From NCBI RefSeq assembly GCF_015533855.1, contig NZ_AP024154.1, forward strand, positions 3,230,501 through 3,294,500: 64,000 bases of DNA, written 5' to 3'. The stretch is from Echinicola sp. 20G. GTDB lineage: Bacteria > Bacteroidota > Bacteroidia > Cytophagales > Cyclobacteriaceae. A program made the translations under genes and the position numbers. Below the pieces are notes generated by a model that did not search any database, was not told where the DNA came from, and saw only the letters and a list, made by a program, of their open reading frames with translations. This document shows, one piece after another, positions 1 to 6,130 of the stretch (its first letter is position 1; every line of letters starts with the position of its first letter).

Positions 1-160
1 AAAACGTTGTTCATGTTGCGTAGGGATTGAAATTGAATGAAAAATTGAAATATGAGCGTCAAACTAATTGACTGAAGTTATCAGGGAATATCGCATTAAG
101 ACAGTTAATGCTAACAAAATACGTTTAAAAAAGCCAATGAAAATCCATGAAAGGTGAGAC

Positions 161-198
161 AAAATAAAAGCTCCATTACCTGTCAGTGTAATGGAGCT
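161..198 (-). terminator. Rho-independent terminator of the ECF sigma operon
   Basis: An 11-bp perfect inverted repeat (169-179 with 188-198, 8-base loop) lies 30 bases past the last gene of the minus-strand operon. Read on the minus strand the stem is followed by a T-rich run (TTTTATTTTG), as expected for an intrinsic terminator. Confidence 0.8.
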
Positions 199-228
199 AT
201 GAAATTTTCTTGATACTGTCCGTTGTAA

Positions 229-690
229 TTAATTGGTTTCTCCTCTGGGCTCTTCCCTTCTCATGTCCCGGTTCATTCTATAGAGGTGCCGGACAAAATC
301 TCGGTCAGCTTCCTGAAGCAAGTAAGCCTGTTTGGGACTTAAGGCCTTGGCAAACTTGGCTATATATTCTTTTTCTAGATCTAGAAGTTCTTGTTGGGTG
401 GTTAATTTTGAAGCAATCAACTCTTGCGCTTTTTCATCGGTAAGGTCTTCCTTGTCCACTCTGGATTGACTTCTCATCTTCTTAAAGATGTTTCTTCTTT
501 TTTCTTCAAACTGGTTATAAAGGGGCCAGAATTTAGTGGCTTGGTCTGGCTTGATGTCCAACCTTTGGGTAATAAAGGCTATTTTGGCTGCTTCCAGTTT
601 TTCTTGGTCATAAGCAGGTTCATTTCTCCTTTGGGCGTAAACGCTTAAAGAGAGCATTCCTAGAAGCAAAATAAGGCTTAATTTTTTCAT
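229..690 (-). CDS. Spy/CpxP-like periplasmic protein of ECF sigma operon
   Basis: A secreted protein of about 153 residues. I chose the ATG at 690 rather than 738 because it gives a clean signal peptide (Lys-Lys, hydrophobic core, VYA-Q cleavage site) and does not overlap the preceding gene. The mature part is charged and helical, with a long coiled-coil-like stretch rich in Lys, Glu and Gln and an LDLEKEYIAKF segment. This resembles the Spy/CpxP and heavy-metal-sensor style of small helical periplasmic proteins commonly encoded after ECF sigma genes in Bacteroidota. It is the last gene of a three-gene unit, 10 bases after the membrane anti-sigma candidate, and is followed by a terminator. 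A role in sensing or buffering envelope stress is inference from context; I see no catalytic motif. Confidence 0.65.
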   Translation of the reverse strand: MKKLSLILLLGMLSLSVYAQRRNEPAYDQEKLEAAKIAFITQRLDIKPDQATKFWPLYNQFEEKRRNIFKKMRSQSRVDKEDLTDEKAQELIASKLTTQQELLDLEKEYIAKFAKALSPKQAYLLQEADRDFVRHLYRMNRDMRREEPRGETN

Positions 691-700
691 TTTATTTAGG

Positions 701-1078
701 TTAATAACTCCAGAGTTCTTCTTCCAATTCACTATCACTCACATCGTATGATCCCCATTCTTCAGCCATCACCTGATCCAATACAGCATTAGGGTCTTCC
801 GAGAGGGAAAGTACATCTTCTACATTCCAATCTCCTTGGTCGATCAATAGCTCTACTTGATCATCAACAGCAATACTATTGGCTTCAAAAAGGGAATTGG
901 AAGATTCAAACTTATAAATAAACAGGGCTGCTGAGAATATCAAAACTGCTGCAGCTGCCCATCTGCTATAGTTTATCTTTCGAATATTGTTTTTACTTCT
1001 ATCCAGTATTTCGTCTGGAAGGCTTTCGAAGTACCCTTCAGGAACTTTAAATATGTCTCTTTTAGGAATGTTTTTCAT
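701..1078 (-). CDS. Putative membrane anti-sigma factor
   Basis: A 125-residue protein with a soluble N-terminal part of about 38 residues (beginning MKNIPKRDIFKVPEGYFESLP), one transmembrane helix at about residues 40-56, and an acidic C-terminal part of about 65 residues. The VPEGYFESLP opening is a recurrent feature of small membrane proteins encoded beside ECF sigma factors in Bacteroidota. It lies 36 bases downstream of the sigma gene and 10 bases upstream of the Spy-like gene on the same strand. By topology and position it would hold the sigma factor at the inner membrane and release it on an envelope signal. I see no canonical zinc-binding anti-sigma motif, so the anti-sigma function is inferred from neighbourhood and topology. 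Confidence 0.6.
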   Translation of the reverse strand: MKNIPKRDIFKVPEGYFESLPDEILDRSKNNIRKINYSRWAAAAVLIFSAALFIYKFESSNSLFEANSIAVDDQVELLIDQGDWNVEDVLSLSEDPNAVLDQVMAEEWGSYDVSDSELEEELWSY

Positions 1079-1114
1079 AACGCTAATTCTTAGACAGTTG
1101 ATTTCGCAAAAGGT

Positions 1115-1663
1115 TTACTCCCCTTTGATTTCCTTTTCTATTTTTTTTACTGCATGGTGATAGCTTGCCTTTAAGGCACCAACTGAAGTTTCAGTAATTC
1201 GACTGATTTCTTCATAGCTAAGTTCCTCATAATACTTTAAGTTAAAGACCAATCTTTGTTTTTCAGGAAGTTTTAGCAATATTTTTTGTAATAATACCTG
1301 AATGGCATCACCATCTATGTGTGGTGATGTGTCGAGATAGTTGGCCATTTTTTTTTCGTGATCATCAATCTGTAAGAAAAAGCGTTTCTTTTTTTTCTCC
1401 AGAAAATTAAGACTTTCATTGGTAGCTATGCGATATAGCCAAGTAAATAAGCTTGATTCGGCCTTAAATTTATCGATGTTTCTAAATGCCTTCACAAAGG
1501 TGTTTTGTGTAATATCATTGGCATCTTCATGGATAATGACCATTTTTCTAATGACCCCATAGATTCGCTTCTGGTATTGCTCAACCAACAAGCGGAACCC
1601 CCTCTCTCTCGTTTCAGGTGCTTTAACTAATGATAAAATGGTACAGTCATCCAAAAGGTTCAT
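1115..1663 (-). CDS. ECF-family RNA polymerase sigma factor
   Basis: A 182-residue sigma-70 family protein of extracytoplasmic-function size. Region 2 spans about residues 20-90 and contains the DANDITQNTFVKAF core-binding segment and the FTWLYRIATNESLNFL helix typical of ECF region 2.3-2.4. Region 4 spans about 125-180 with the LPEKQRLVFNLKYYEELSYEEI segment split by the usual helix-turn-helix and ending in a basic AVKKIEKEIK helix. There is no region 1.1 or 3. It is the first gene of a minus-strand operon with a single-pass membrane protein and a Spy-like secreted protein, so it probably directs an envelope-stress regulon. Short linker runs of Lys codons at 1376-1400 make the DNA unusually A-rich but leave the frame intact. 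Confidence 0.93.
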   Translation of the reverse strand: MNLLDDCTILSLVKAPETRERGFRLLVEQYQKRIYGVIRKMVIIHEDANDITQNTFVKAFRNIDKFKAESSLFTWLYRIATNESLNFLEKKKKRFFLQIDDHEKKMANYLDTSPHIDGDAIQVLLQKILLKLPEKQRLVFNLKYYEELSYEEISRITETSVGALKASYHHAVKKIEKEIKGE

Positions 1664-1735
1664 GGTTAGCTTAGACCGTTAATCTAACGATAAGTTTAAT
1701 GAGGTAGTAAAAATTCATGACTGAAATACATTAAT

Positions 1736-1810
1736 AGTTTACTTTTAATAAATATAAAGTTTTCTTAATATGAAAAAAGTTTACTAATAGTAAAATTTTA
1801 TTCATCTTTG
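1736..1810 (+). promoter_or_regulatory. Candidate operator and promoter of the phosphonate-type module
   Basis: A 15-bp palindrome, TTTACTAATAGTAAA (7-bp perfect arms, one central base), lies at 1780-1794. A second copy of its extended left half-site, AGTTTACT, occurs at 1736-1743, 42 bases upstream of the copy at 1778-1785, which is close to four helical turns. A -7-like element CATCTTTG at 1803-1810 differs from TAnnTTTG at one base, which would put the palindrome over the -33 region. Regulation by the XRE-cupin protein encoded at 3826-4404 is inference. Confidence 0.4.
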
Positions 1811-1932
1811 TGGTATCAATATTTACAAATGTGAATAATTTAAATGGTCCGGGAATTTAGCTTTTTATATAATGATATCACAAAAAAGTAGAATAAGGGT
1901 CAACAAAAAGTGCATTTGAAACATAACTAACC

Positions 1933-3090
1933 ATGAAAAATAACTTTGATCTTGTCGTAATAGGTGGGGGTGTTTTGGGAGCCTTTCATGCTTTTCATGC
2001 TCTAAACCTTGGACTTAAGGTAGCTTTGGTTGAAAAAGACAAGGCACCGCAGAGTGCTACTACCAGAAATTTTGGACAAGTAGTTCCTTCTGGGATGAAT
2101 TCCAAATGGCAGGCATATGGCCGGGAAAGTTTGAAGATTTACAAAGAAATTCAGGCTAAATTTGATATTTCCATTCGCAATAATGGCTCTGTTTACTTGG
2201 CTTCAAATGAGGAGGAAGTGCAGTTAATTGAAGAACTCCATGATATAAACAAGGGGAATGACTACTCATCCTCTATGTTGAGCAAGAAGGAATGTTTGGA
2301 GAAATATCCAGGCCTAAGAAGTGATTATGTGAAGGCTGGATTGTTCTTTCCTGATGAAGTGACTGTTGAGCCAAGAGTTATGATCCATCGACTTTTAGAG
2401 TTTTTGGAAAGGGAAAAGGGTTTGGAGATTTTTATAAACCAGACTGTGGTCAATTGTGAAAAGGCAGGAGAAAAGATTCAGGTTCACATGGCAGTAGGGA
2501 GTAGGCTAGAGGCTTCAAAGGTGGTGATATGTAATGGTAAGGACTTTAAGCTGTTGTATCCTGAGATTTTTGCCCAAAGTGATCTTGAAGTTTCAAAACT
2601 TCAGATGTTGCAGACCAAGCCGCAGGAGAATTATCAGTTACTTGGTTCTGTATTGACAGGTTTATCTATCAGACGTTATGAAGCGTTTTATGAGTGTCCA
2701 TCTTTTGCTGAAATTAAAAAGAAAGAGGCTGTAGATAGTTTAGAAAAGAAATGGGGAGTACACATTCTTTTCAAACAGGCTATGGATGGGTCGGTTATTC
2801 TTGGAGATTCCCATCAGTATGCGGACGCCAGCGATATTGACGATCTGGGCTATGGATTAGATATGGATATTGATGGTTTTATGATCCAAGAAGCTAAGAA
2901 AATTATTGATTTACCTACTTATGAAATCGCCCACCGATGGTATGGAATGTATGCTCAGTGTAAAAATCAGGATATTTTTCAAAAGACCATAGATGAAAAT
3001 ATCCATATCATAACGGGAATTGGAGGCAAAGGCATGACCGGTAGTGCTGGTTTTGCTCATGAAAATGTAAAGCAAATATTTAACAAATAA
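1933..3090 (+). CDS. FAD-dependent oxidoreductase, phosphonatase-associated (TIGR03364/HpnW-like)
   Basis: A 385-residue DAO-superfamily flavoprotein. The N-terminal dinucleotide fold has GGGVLGA at about residues 11-17 and an acidic strand end (VEKD), followed by SATTRNFGQVVPSG, which is characteristic of the TIGR03364 clade. A C-terminal ITGIGGKGMTGSAG segment completes the FAD site. Members of that clade are known for synteny with phosphonatase-like HAD hydrolases and have been proposed to deaminate oxidatively an aminophosphonate related to 2-aminoethylphosphonate. Here the HAD partner follows after 6 bases, so the two are almost certainly co-transcribed. No phosphonate transporter or C-P lyase gene is present in the window. 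The exact substrate cannot be read from sequence. Confidence 0.82.
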   Translation: MKNNFDLVVIGGGVLGAFHAFHALNLGLKVALVEKDKAPQSATTRNFGQVVPSGMNSKWQAYGRESLKIYKEIQAKFDISIRNNGSVYLASNEEEVQLIEELHDINKGNDYSSSMLSKKECLEKYPGLRSDYVKAGLFFPDEVTVEPRVMIHRLLEFLEREKGLEIFINQTVVNCEKAGEKIQVHMAVGSRLEASKVVICNGKDFKLLYPEIFAQSDLEVSKLQMLQTKPQENYQLLGSVLTGLSIRRYEAFYECPSFAEIKKKEAVDSLEKKWGVHILFKQAMDGSVILGDSHQYADASDIDDLGYGLDMDIDGFMIQEAKKIIDLPTYEIAHRWYGMYAQCKNQDIFQKTIDENIHIITGIGGKGMTGSAGFAHENVKQIFNK

Positions 3091-3096
3091 GGAGTT

Positions 3097-3777
3097 ATGG
3101 AAAAAATAGAATTGGTGGTGTTTGATATGGCAGGTACTACTGTCGATGAAGACAATATAGTTTACAAAACAGTTAGGCAAGTAATTAACGATCAAGGGTA
3201 CAATGTAAGTCTTGAAGAGGTGTTGGAGTTTGGTGCAGGTAAAGAAAAGCATCAAGCTATAATAGATGTTTTGACAGCTTGCACTGATGAACAAAATGTA
3301 CAAGCAACTGCAGATAAGGCTTTCGCCAATTTTAAACCAAGCCTTATCAAGGCCTATGAAGAATTGGATGTAAAGACCTTTAGTGGTGTGAAAGAACTGA
3401 TGGAGTCCTTACGGTCAAATCAAGTTTTTGTCGTACTAAACACAGGCTATGATAGAAAGACTGCCTCGGGATTATTAGCAAAGCTAGGCTGGGAAATCGG
3501 AAAAGATATTGATGGACTTGTCACAGCTGACGATGTGGTCAATGGCAGACCTCAGCCGGATATGATCCTAAAAGCAATGGAAATTGTAGGAGTGAAAGAT
3601 CCCCACAGGGTACTTAAGGCTGGAGATTCAACTATTGATATTGAAGAAGGTAAAAATGCCAATTGCGGATTGACCATTGGGGTCTTGAGCGGTGCACAAA
3701 CTGAGAATCAGCTTAAGACAGCCTCACCTGATCATATCTTGAATAGTGTAGCGGAATTGGAAAGTATTTTATTATAA
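3097..3777 (+). CDS. Phosphonatase-like HAD hydrolase (TIGR03351-like)
   Basis: A 226-residue HAD-superfamily hydrolase. Motif I is FDMAGTT with nucleophile Asp10 and the Ala at the position used by phosphonoacetaldehyde hydrolase (DxAGT). Motif II falls in VVLNTGY, motif III is probably the Lys of PDMILKA, and motif IV is in AGDSTIDIEEGKNA. The cap contains EFGAGKEKHQAI with Lys49 and Lys51; one may correspond to the Schiff-base lysine of phosphonatase, but I cannot decide which without an alignment. Pairing with the upstream FAD enzyme suggests that the aldehyde it makes is cleaved here at the C-P bond. A terminator hairpin follows 26 bases after the stop. Confidence 0.82.
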   Translation: MEKIELVVFDMAGTTVDEDNIVYKTVRQVINDQGYNVSLEEVLEFGAGKEKHQAIIDVLTACTDEQNVQATADKAFANFKPSLIKAYEELDVKTFSGVKELMESLRSNQVFVVLNTGYDRKTASGLLAKLGWEIGKDIDGLVTADDVVNGRPQPDMILKAMEIVGVKDPHRVLKAGDSTIDIEEGKNANCGLTIGVLSGAQTENQLKTASPDHILNSVAELESILL

Positions 3778-3802
3778 TTAGTTTGTTTATTGTTTGTATC
3801 GC

Positions 3803-3835
3803 AAGGCCTGCCCATTGGGTAGGCTTTACTTTTCA
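3803..3835 (+). terminator. Terminator after the phosphonatase-like gene
   Basis: A GC-rich hairpin (CCTGCCC with GGGTAGG, loop ATT) is followed on the plus strand by CTTTACTTTTC. It separates the plus-strand pair from the convergent regulator, whose stop codon lies at 3826-3828 inside the T-rich tail. Confidence 0.65.
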
Positions 3836-4404
3836 TTGTTGATGAAGAAATAGAATACCAACATTTTGGCTGGTTTACTTGCGTTATTTACAGGGACATG
3901 GGGAATTCGGCCATCAAAGAATATGGCGTCTCCTTCCTGCAAAAGAACTTCCTCTTCACTGATAATATAACTGCATTCTCCGGAGATCATATATTTGAAT
4001 TCAAAGGCATCGGTCTTAACCTTGTCTCTTTTGGACCCTGGTTGAACCTCAAGCATAACTGCTTCAAAACCCATGGAGGCAAGCTGTTTGCCAAAAATCA
4101 ACTTGTAAACAAAACCTTCAGCATCCTCTTCTTTTTCAATGACTGAAAAGTCGGCTGATCGGCAAACAAAAAAGTTGTTTTCCCCATATTGGGGCAATCC
4201 GCTGAAAAACTCCGGAACATCTATTTCAAGCGACTTTATGATGCTCAATAAAACAGGTAAAGATGGTATGGTTCGGCCATTTTCTATTCTTGAAATAAGT
4301 CCATTACTCACATCTGCTTTGGAAGCAAGGGTGTGAATGGTTTGCCCATTGCTTTTTCTGATTTCCTTGATTCGTTTCCCAATACCTACTAAATAATCTT
4401 CCAT
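3826..4404 (-). CDS. XRE-family transcriptional regulator with C-terminal cupin
   Basis: A 192-residue regulator. Residues about 8-65 form an HTH_3/XRE domain (GKRIKEIRKSNGQTIHTLAS, then VSNGLISRIENGRTIPSLP). Residues about 110-188 form a small cupin barrel with VQPGSKRDKVKTDAFEFKYM and GDAIFFDGRIPH segments. This layout is shared by regulators that sense small metabolites through the cupin. It is encoded convergently with, and immediately beside, the FAD oxidoreductase and HAD pair, and starts 42 bases after the universal stress gene on the same strand. It is the best candidate for reading the palindrome at 1780-1794; that link is inferred from proximity. The effector could be an aminophosphonate or its product. 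Confidence 0.85.
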   Translation of the reverse strand: MEDYLVGIGKRIKEIRKSNGQTIHTLASKADVSNGLISRIENGRTIPSLPVLLSIIKSLEIDVPEFFSGLPQYGENNFFVCRSADFSVIEKEEDAEGFVYKLIFGKQLASMGFEAVMLEVQPGSKRDKVKTDAFEFKYMISGECSYIISEEEVLLQEGDAIFFDGRIPHVPVNNASKPAKMLVFYFFINNEK

Positions 4405-4446
4405 TCCTTATTTTCTGAGCAATCTTAAAAATTTTGTTGGAGCAGC

Positions 4447-5373
4447 TTAAATTTCAAGTATATAATCCAAGATTCCTGCATTTTTCCCTTTTGGTCTTGT
4501 TACTACGAGTGGAAAATCCTCGTTAAGCTGGATCAATCTTTCAGCAATGCTTCCAATGAACAGGGCTGTTGCTGCTGTTCTTCCTTTGGCCCCAATAATA
4601 ATCCCATCCACATCAAGTTCCTTGGCCTTGTTCATGATATCTTCAACAGGGTCATCATTGTTGTCAATGGTGTACATTGGATCTATTTTTACATTCTTTG
4701 TATCGATCTTACGAATGAACTTTTTGAAATTCACTTGTGCATTGACCTTCATGATTTCCGCAAATTCCTCATAGCTTTTCCCGGTAAGGTGATAGCCTGA
4801 CGGGACAGAGAATACGTTTTGACAAATAATCTCTACGTGTTTTCCATTTCTTTCTGCTATCATGATAGCTTCCTCCAAAGCATCTTTGGAATAATCAGAA
4901 AAATCACTTGGAACTAACAGTTTGTCAACTTTGATTTCTTTGCAATTTTCAGGAACGATCATTAGTGAGCAAGAAGCCCTTCTGGCCAGTCTTTGTGAGA
5001 CTACACCACTTCCCGGTAAGGTTGTTTTTCTACCCACCAAGATCATATCTGCAGACTTCTCGTGGGCAAGTTTTAGTATTTTTTTAGATAGCTGCCCTTC
5101 TTTCACCACATAGGAAATGGCAATGTCATCACTTTTGTTGAAATGCTTTTCAACGATCGCTTTCATTTGTCCCTTCCTTTCATCCACCATGTTTTCTACC
5201 AGGTTTGGAAACTCCTTAAGGATGTCTTTTGGTATCTGAAGGTTTCGGATAACATTAGTAAAATAGACTTTCTTTGTGTTGTTGATCTTAGCAATAAAAG
5301 AGGCATATTTTACCAAAATTTCATCCATTTCGGTGTGGTCGAGGCAAACGATTAGTTTTTTAATTTGATACAT
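4447..5373 (-). CDS. Tandem-domain universal stress protein
   Basis: A 308-residue cytoplasmic protein made of two UspA domains, roughly residues 1-142 and 146-290. The first carries the ATP-binding-type signature VGRKTTLPGSGVVS before RLARRASCSLMIVP, and the second has IIGAKGRTAATALFIGSIAERL. Both fit the G-2X-G-9X-G-S/T pattern of nucleotide-binding USPs. Length agrees with tandem UspE-like proteins. Specific function is not predictable; such proteins support survival in starvation or oxidative stress. It has its own long upstream region, and the XRE regulator follows 42 bases downstream, so read-through into that regulator is possible. Confidence 0.88.
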   Translation of the reverse strand: MYQIKKLIVCLDHTEMDEILVKYASFIAKINNTKKVYFTNVIRNLQIPKDILKEFPNLVENMVDERKGQMKAIVEKHFNKSDDIAISYVVKEGQLSKKILKLAHEKSADMILVGRKTTLPGSGVVSQRLARRASCSLMIVPENCKEIKVDKLLVPSDFSDYSKDALEEAIMIAERNGKHVEIICQNVFSVPSGYHLTGKSYEEFAEIMKVNAQVNFKKFIRKIDTKNVKIDPMYTIDNNDDPVEDIMNKAKELDVDGIIIGAKGRTAATALFIGSIAERLIQLNEDFPLVVTRPKGKNAGILDYILEI

Positions 5374-5815
5374 TTCCTAAGCAGCTAAGTTTGGTGCAAA
5401 ATTATGATTTAATGTGGAGTGAAAGCAATTAAAAATTAATTATTGTAGCAATCTTCCAAGCACTGCCATGTAGCAGAAGTCTTGATCGAATATAAACTTA
5501 ATGTTTAAAATTTACCAAAAAAACAGGCTTTTAGCTAAAGAGATTGGTAAACATCCATTTTTTTGATAAATCCATTTCATAAGTTAATTGTTGATTTGAG
5601 TATAAGATTAATGTCTCTTCAAAAATTGTTGAATAAGAATTTAAAATAGATCAATTTGGTGACTGAAGAATATTGTTACAAATAATTTTATTGATCAAGT
5701 GTTTTTTTGTTCAAATATTTCGTGTTTGATAATTTATTCAAATTATTGAATATGAGTTACTTGAGGTGGTTTCTATATCAAAATGGATATCTTTATCATT
5801 CCTCAATCTTATTTG
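5374..5815. other. AT-rich intergenic region upstream of usp and the 6S-like RNA
   Basis: About 440 bases with no reading frame that looks coding on either strand. It must contain the promoter of the minus-strand universal stress gene and the upstream part of the plus-strand promoter of the structured RNA. I found no clear repeat or riboswitch-like element in it. Confidence 0.6.
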
Positions 5816-5823
5816 TATATTTG
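5791..5823 (+). promoter_or_regulatory. Promoter of the 6S-like RNA
   Basis: A perfect Bacteroidota -7 element TATATTTG (TAnnTTTG) lies at 5816-5823. A TTT-type -33 element is possible at about 5792-5794, although the G is missing. The predicted start, a few bases downstream, coincides with the first base of the closing stem of the structured RNA. Confidence 0.6.
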
Positions 5824-5824
5824 C

Positions 5825-6029
5825 AAAAGGCTCGGATCGCCGACATGTTCAAACTTCACAATTAACAAAAATACCGAGTGAAGCCTTTTTTCAAAACCAG
5901 GCCTCATCCTGATTTATTTCAGGACCTCGTTTCTTCGGAAGCAGGATAACAGTGGAAGGTTGCGAAATTCGGGCAGCTCAAATCTTGTCTATAAAGAGGT
6001 TTGCAACACTCTAAGGTCCGGGCTTTTTG
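5825..6029 (+). ncRNA. ssrS: Structured RNA of about 200 nt, candidate 6S RNA
   Basis: No protein frame fits here, but the RNA folds strongly. A 13-bp closing helix pairs 5826-5838 with 6015-6027 (G-U pairs included). A second helix pairs 5846-5856 with 5997-6008 with one bulged base. A large central open region holds a perfect 6-bp hairpin (5907-5912 with 5919-5924). The 3' strand of the closing helix runs into a T-rich stretch (CTTTTTGTTTTTTT), so the RNA ends in its own terminator. Size, rod-like shape, central bubble, the promoter placed at the first base and the lack of an associated coding sequence match 6S RNA, the RNA polymerase holoenzyme inhibitor; Bacteroidota versions are known (6S-Flavo, Bacteroidales-1). 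Identity is inferred from architecture, as I could not run a covariance search. Confidence 0.62.
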
Positions 6030-6060
6030 TTTTTTTAGTTCTTAACTCATACGTCCTACC

Positions 6061-6103
6061 AAAAAAACAAAAAGAGAGAAATGAAGATCATTTTCCCTCT
6101 TTT
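6061..6103 (-). terminator. Terminator of the serA fusion gene
   Basis: An imperfect stem of about 15 bp (6070-6084 with 6088-6103) lies 28 bases past the minus-strand stop. On that strand it is followed by TTTTTGTTTTTTT, a strong U-tract. Confidence 0.75.
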
Positions 6104-6130
6104 GATTGTTATGGTTAGTTGTGTTGTTTT

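Noticed and set aside
1..60. A possible CRISPR repeat end (GTAGGGATTGAAATTG) at the left edge
   Set aside because: Only one copy is visible and no spaced repetition follows. The GGGATTGAAA string is suggestive but not enough; sequence to the left would be needed.
5846..5886. A separate hairpin terminator (CTTCAC with GTGAAG, then T-run) inside the structured RNA
   Set aside because: The longer-range helices of the 6S-like fold use the same strand region and better explain the full segment; kept only as a possible alternative conformation.
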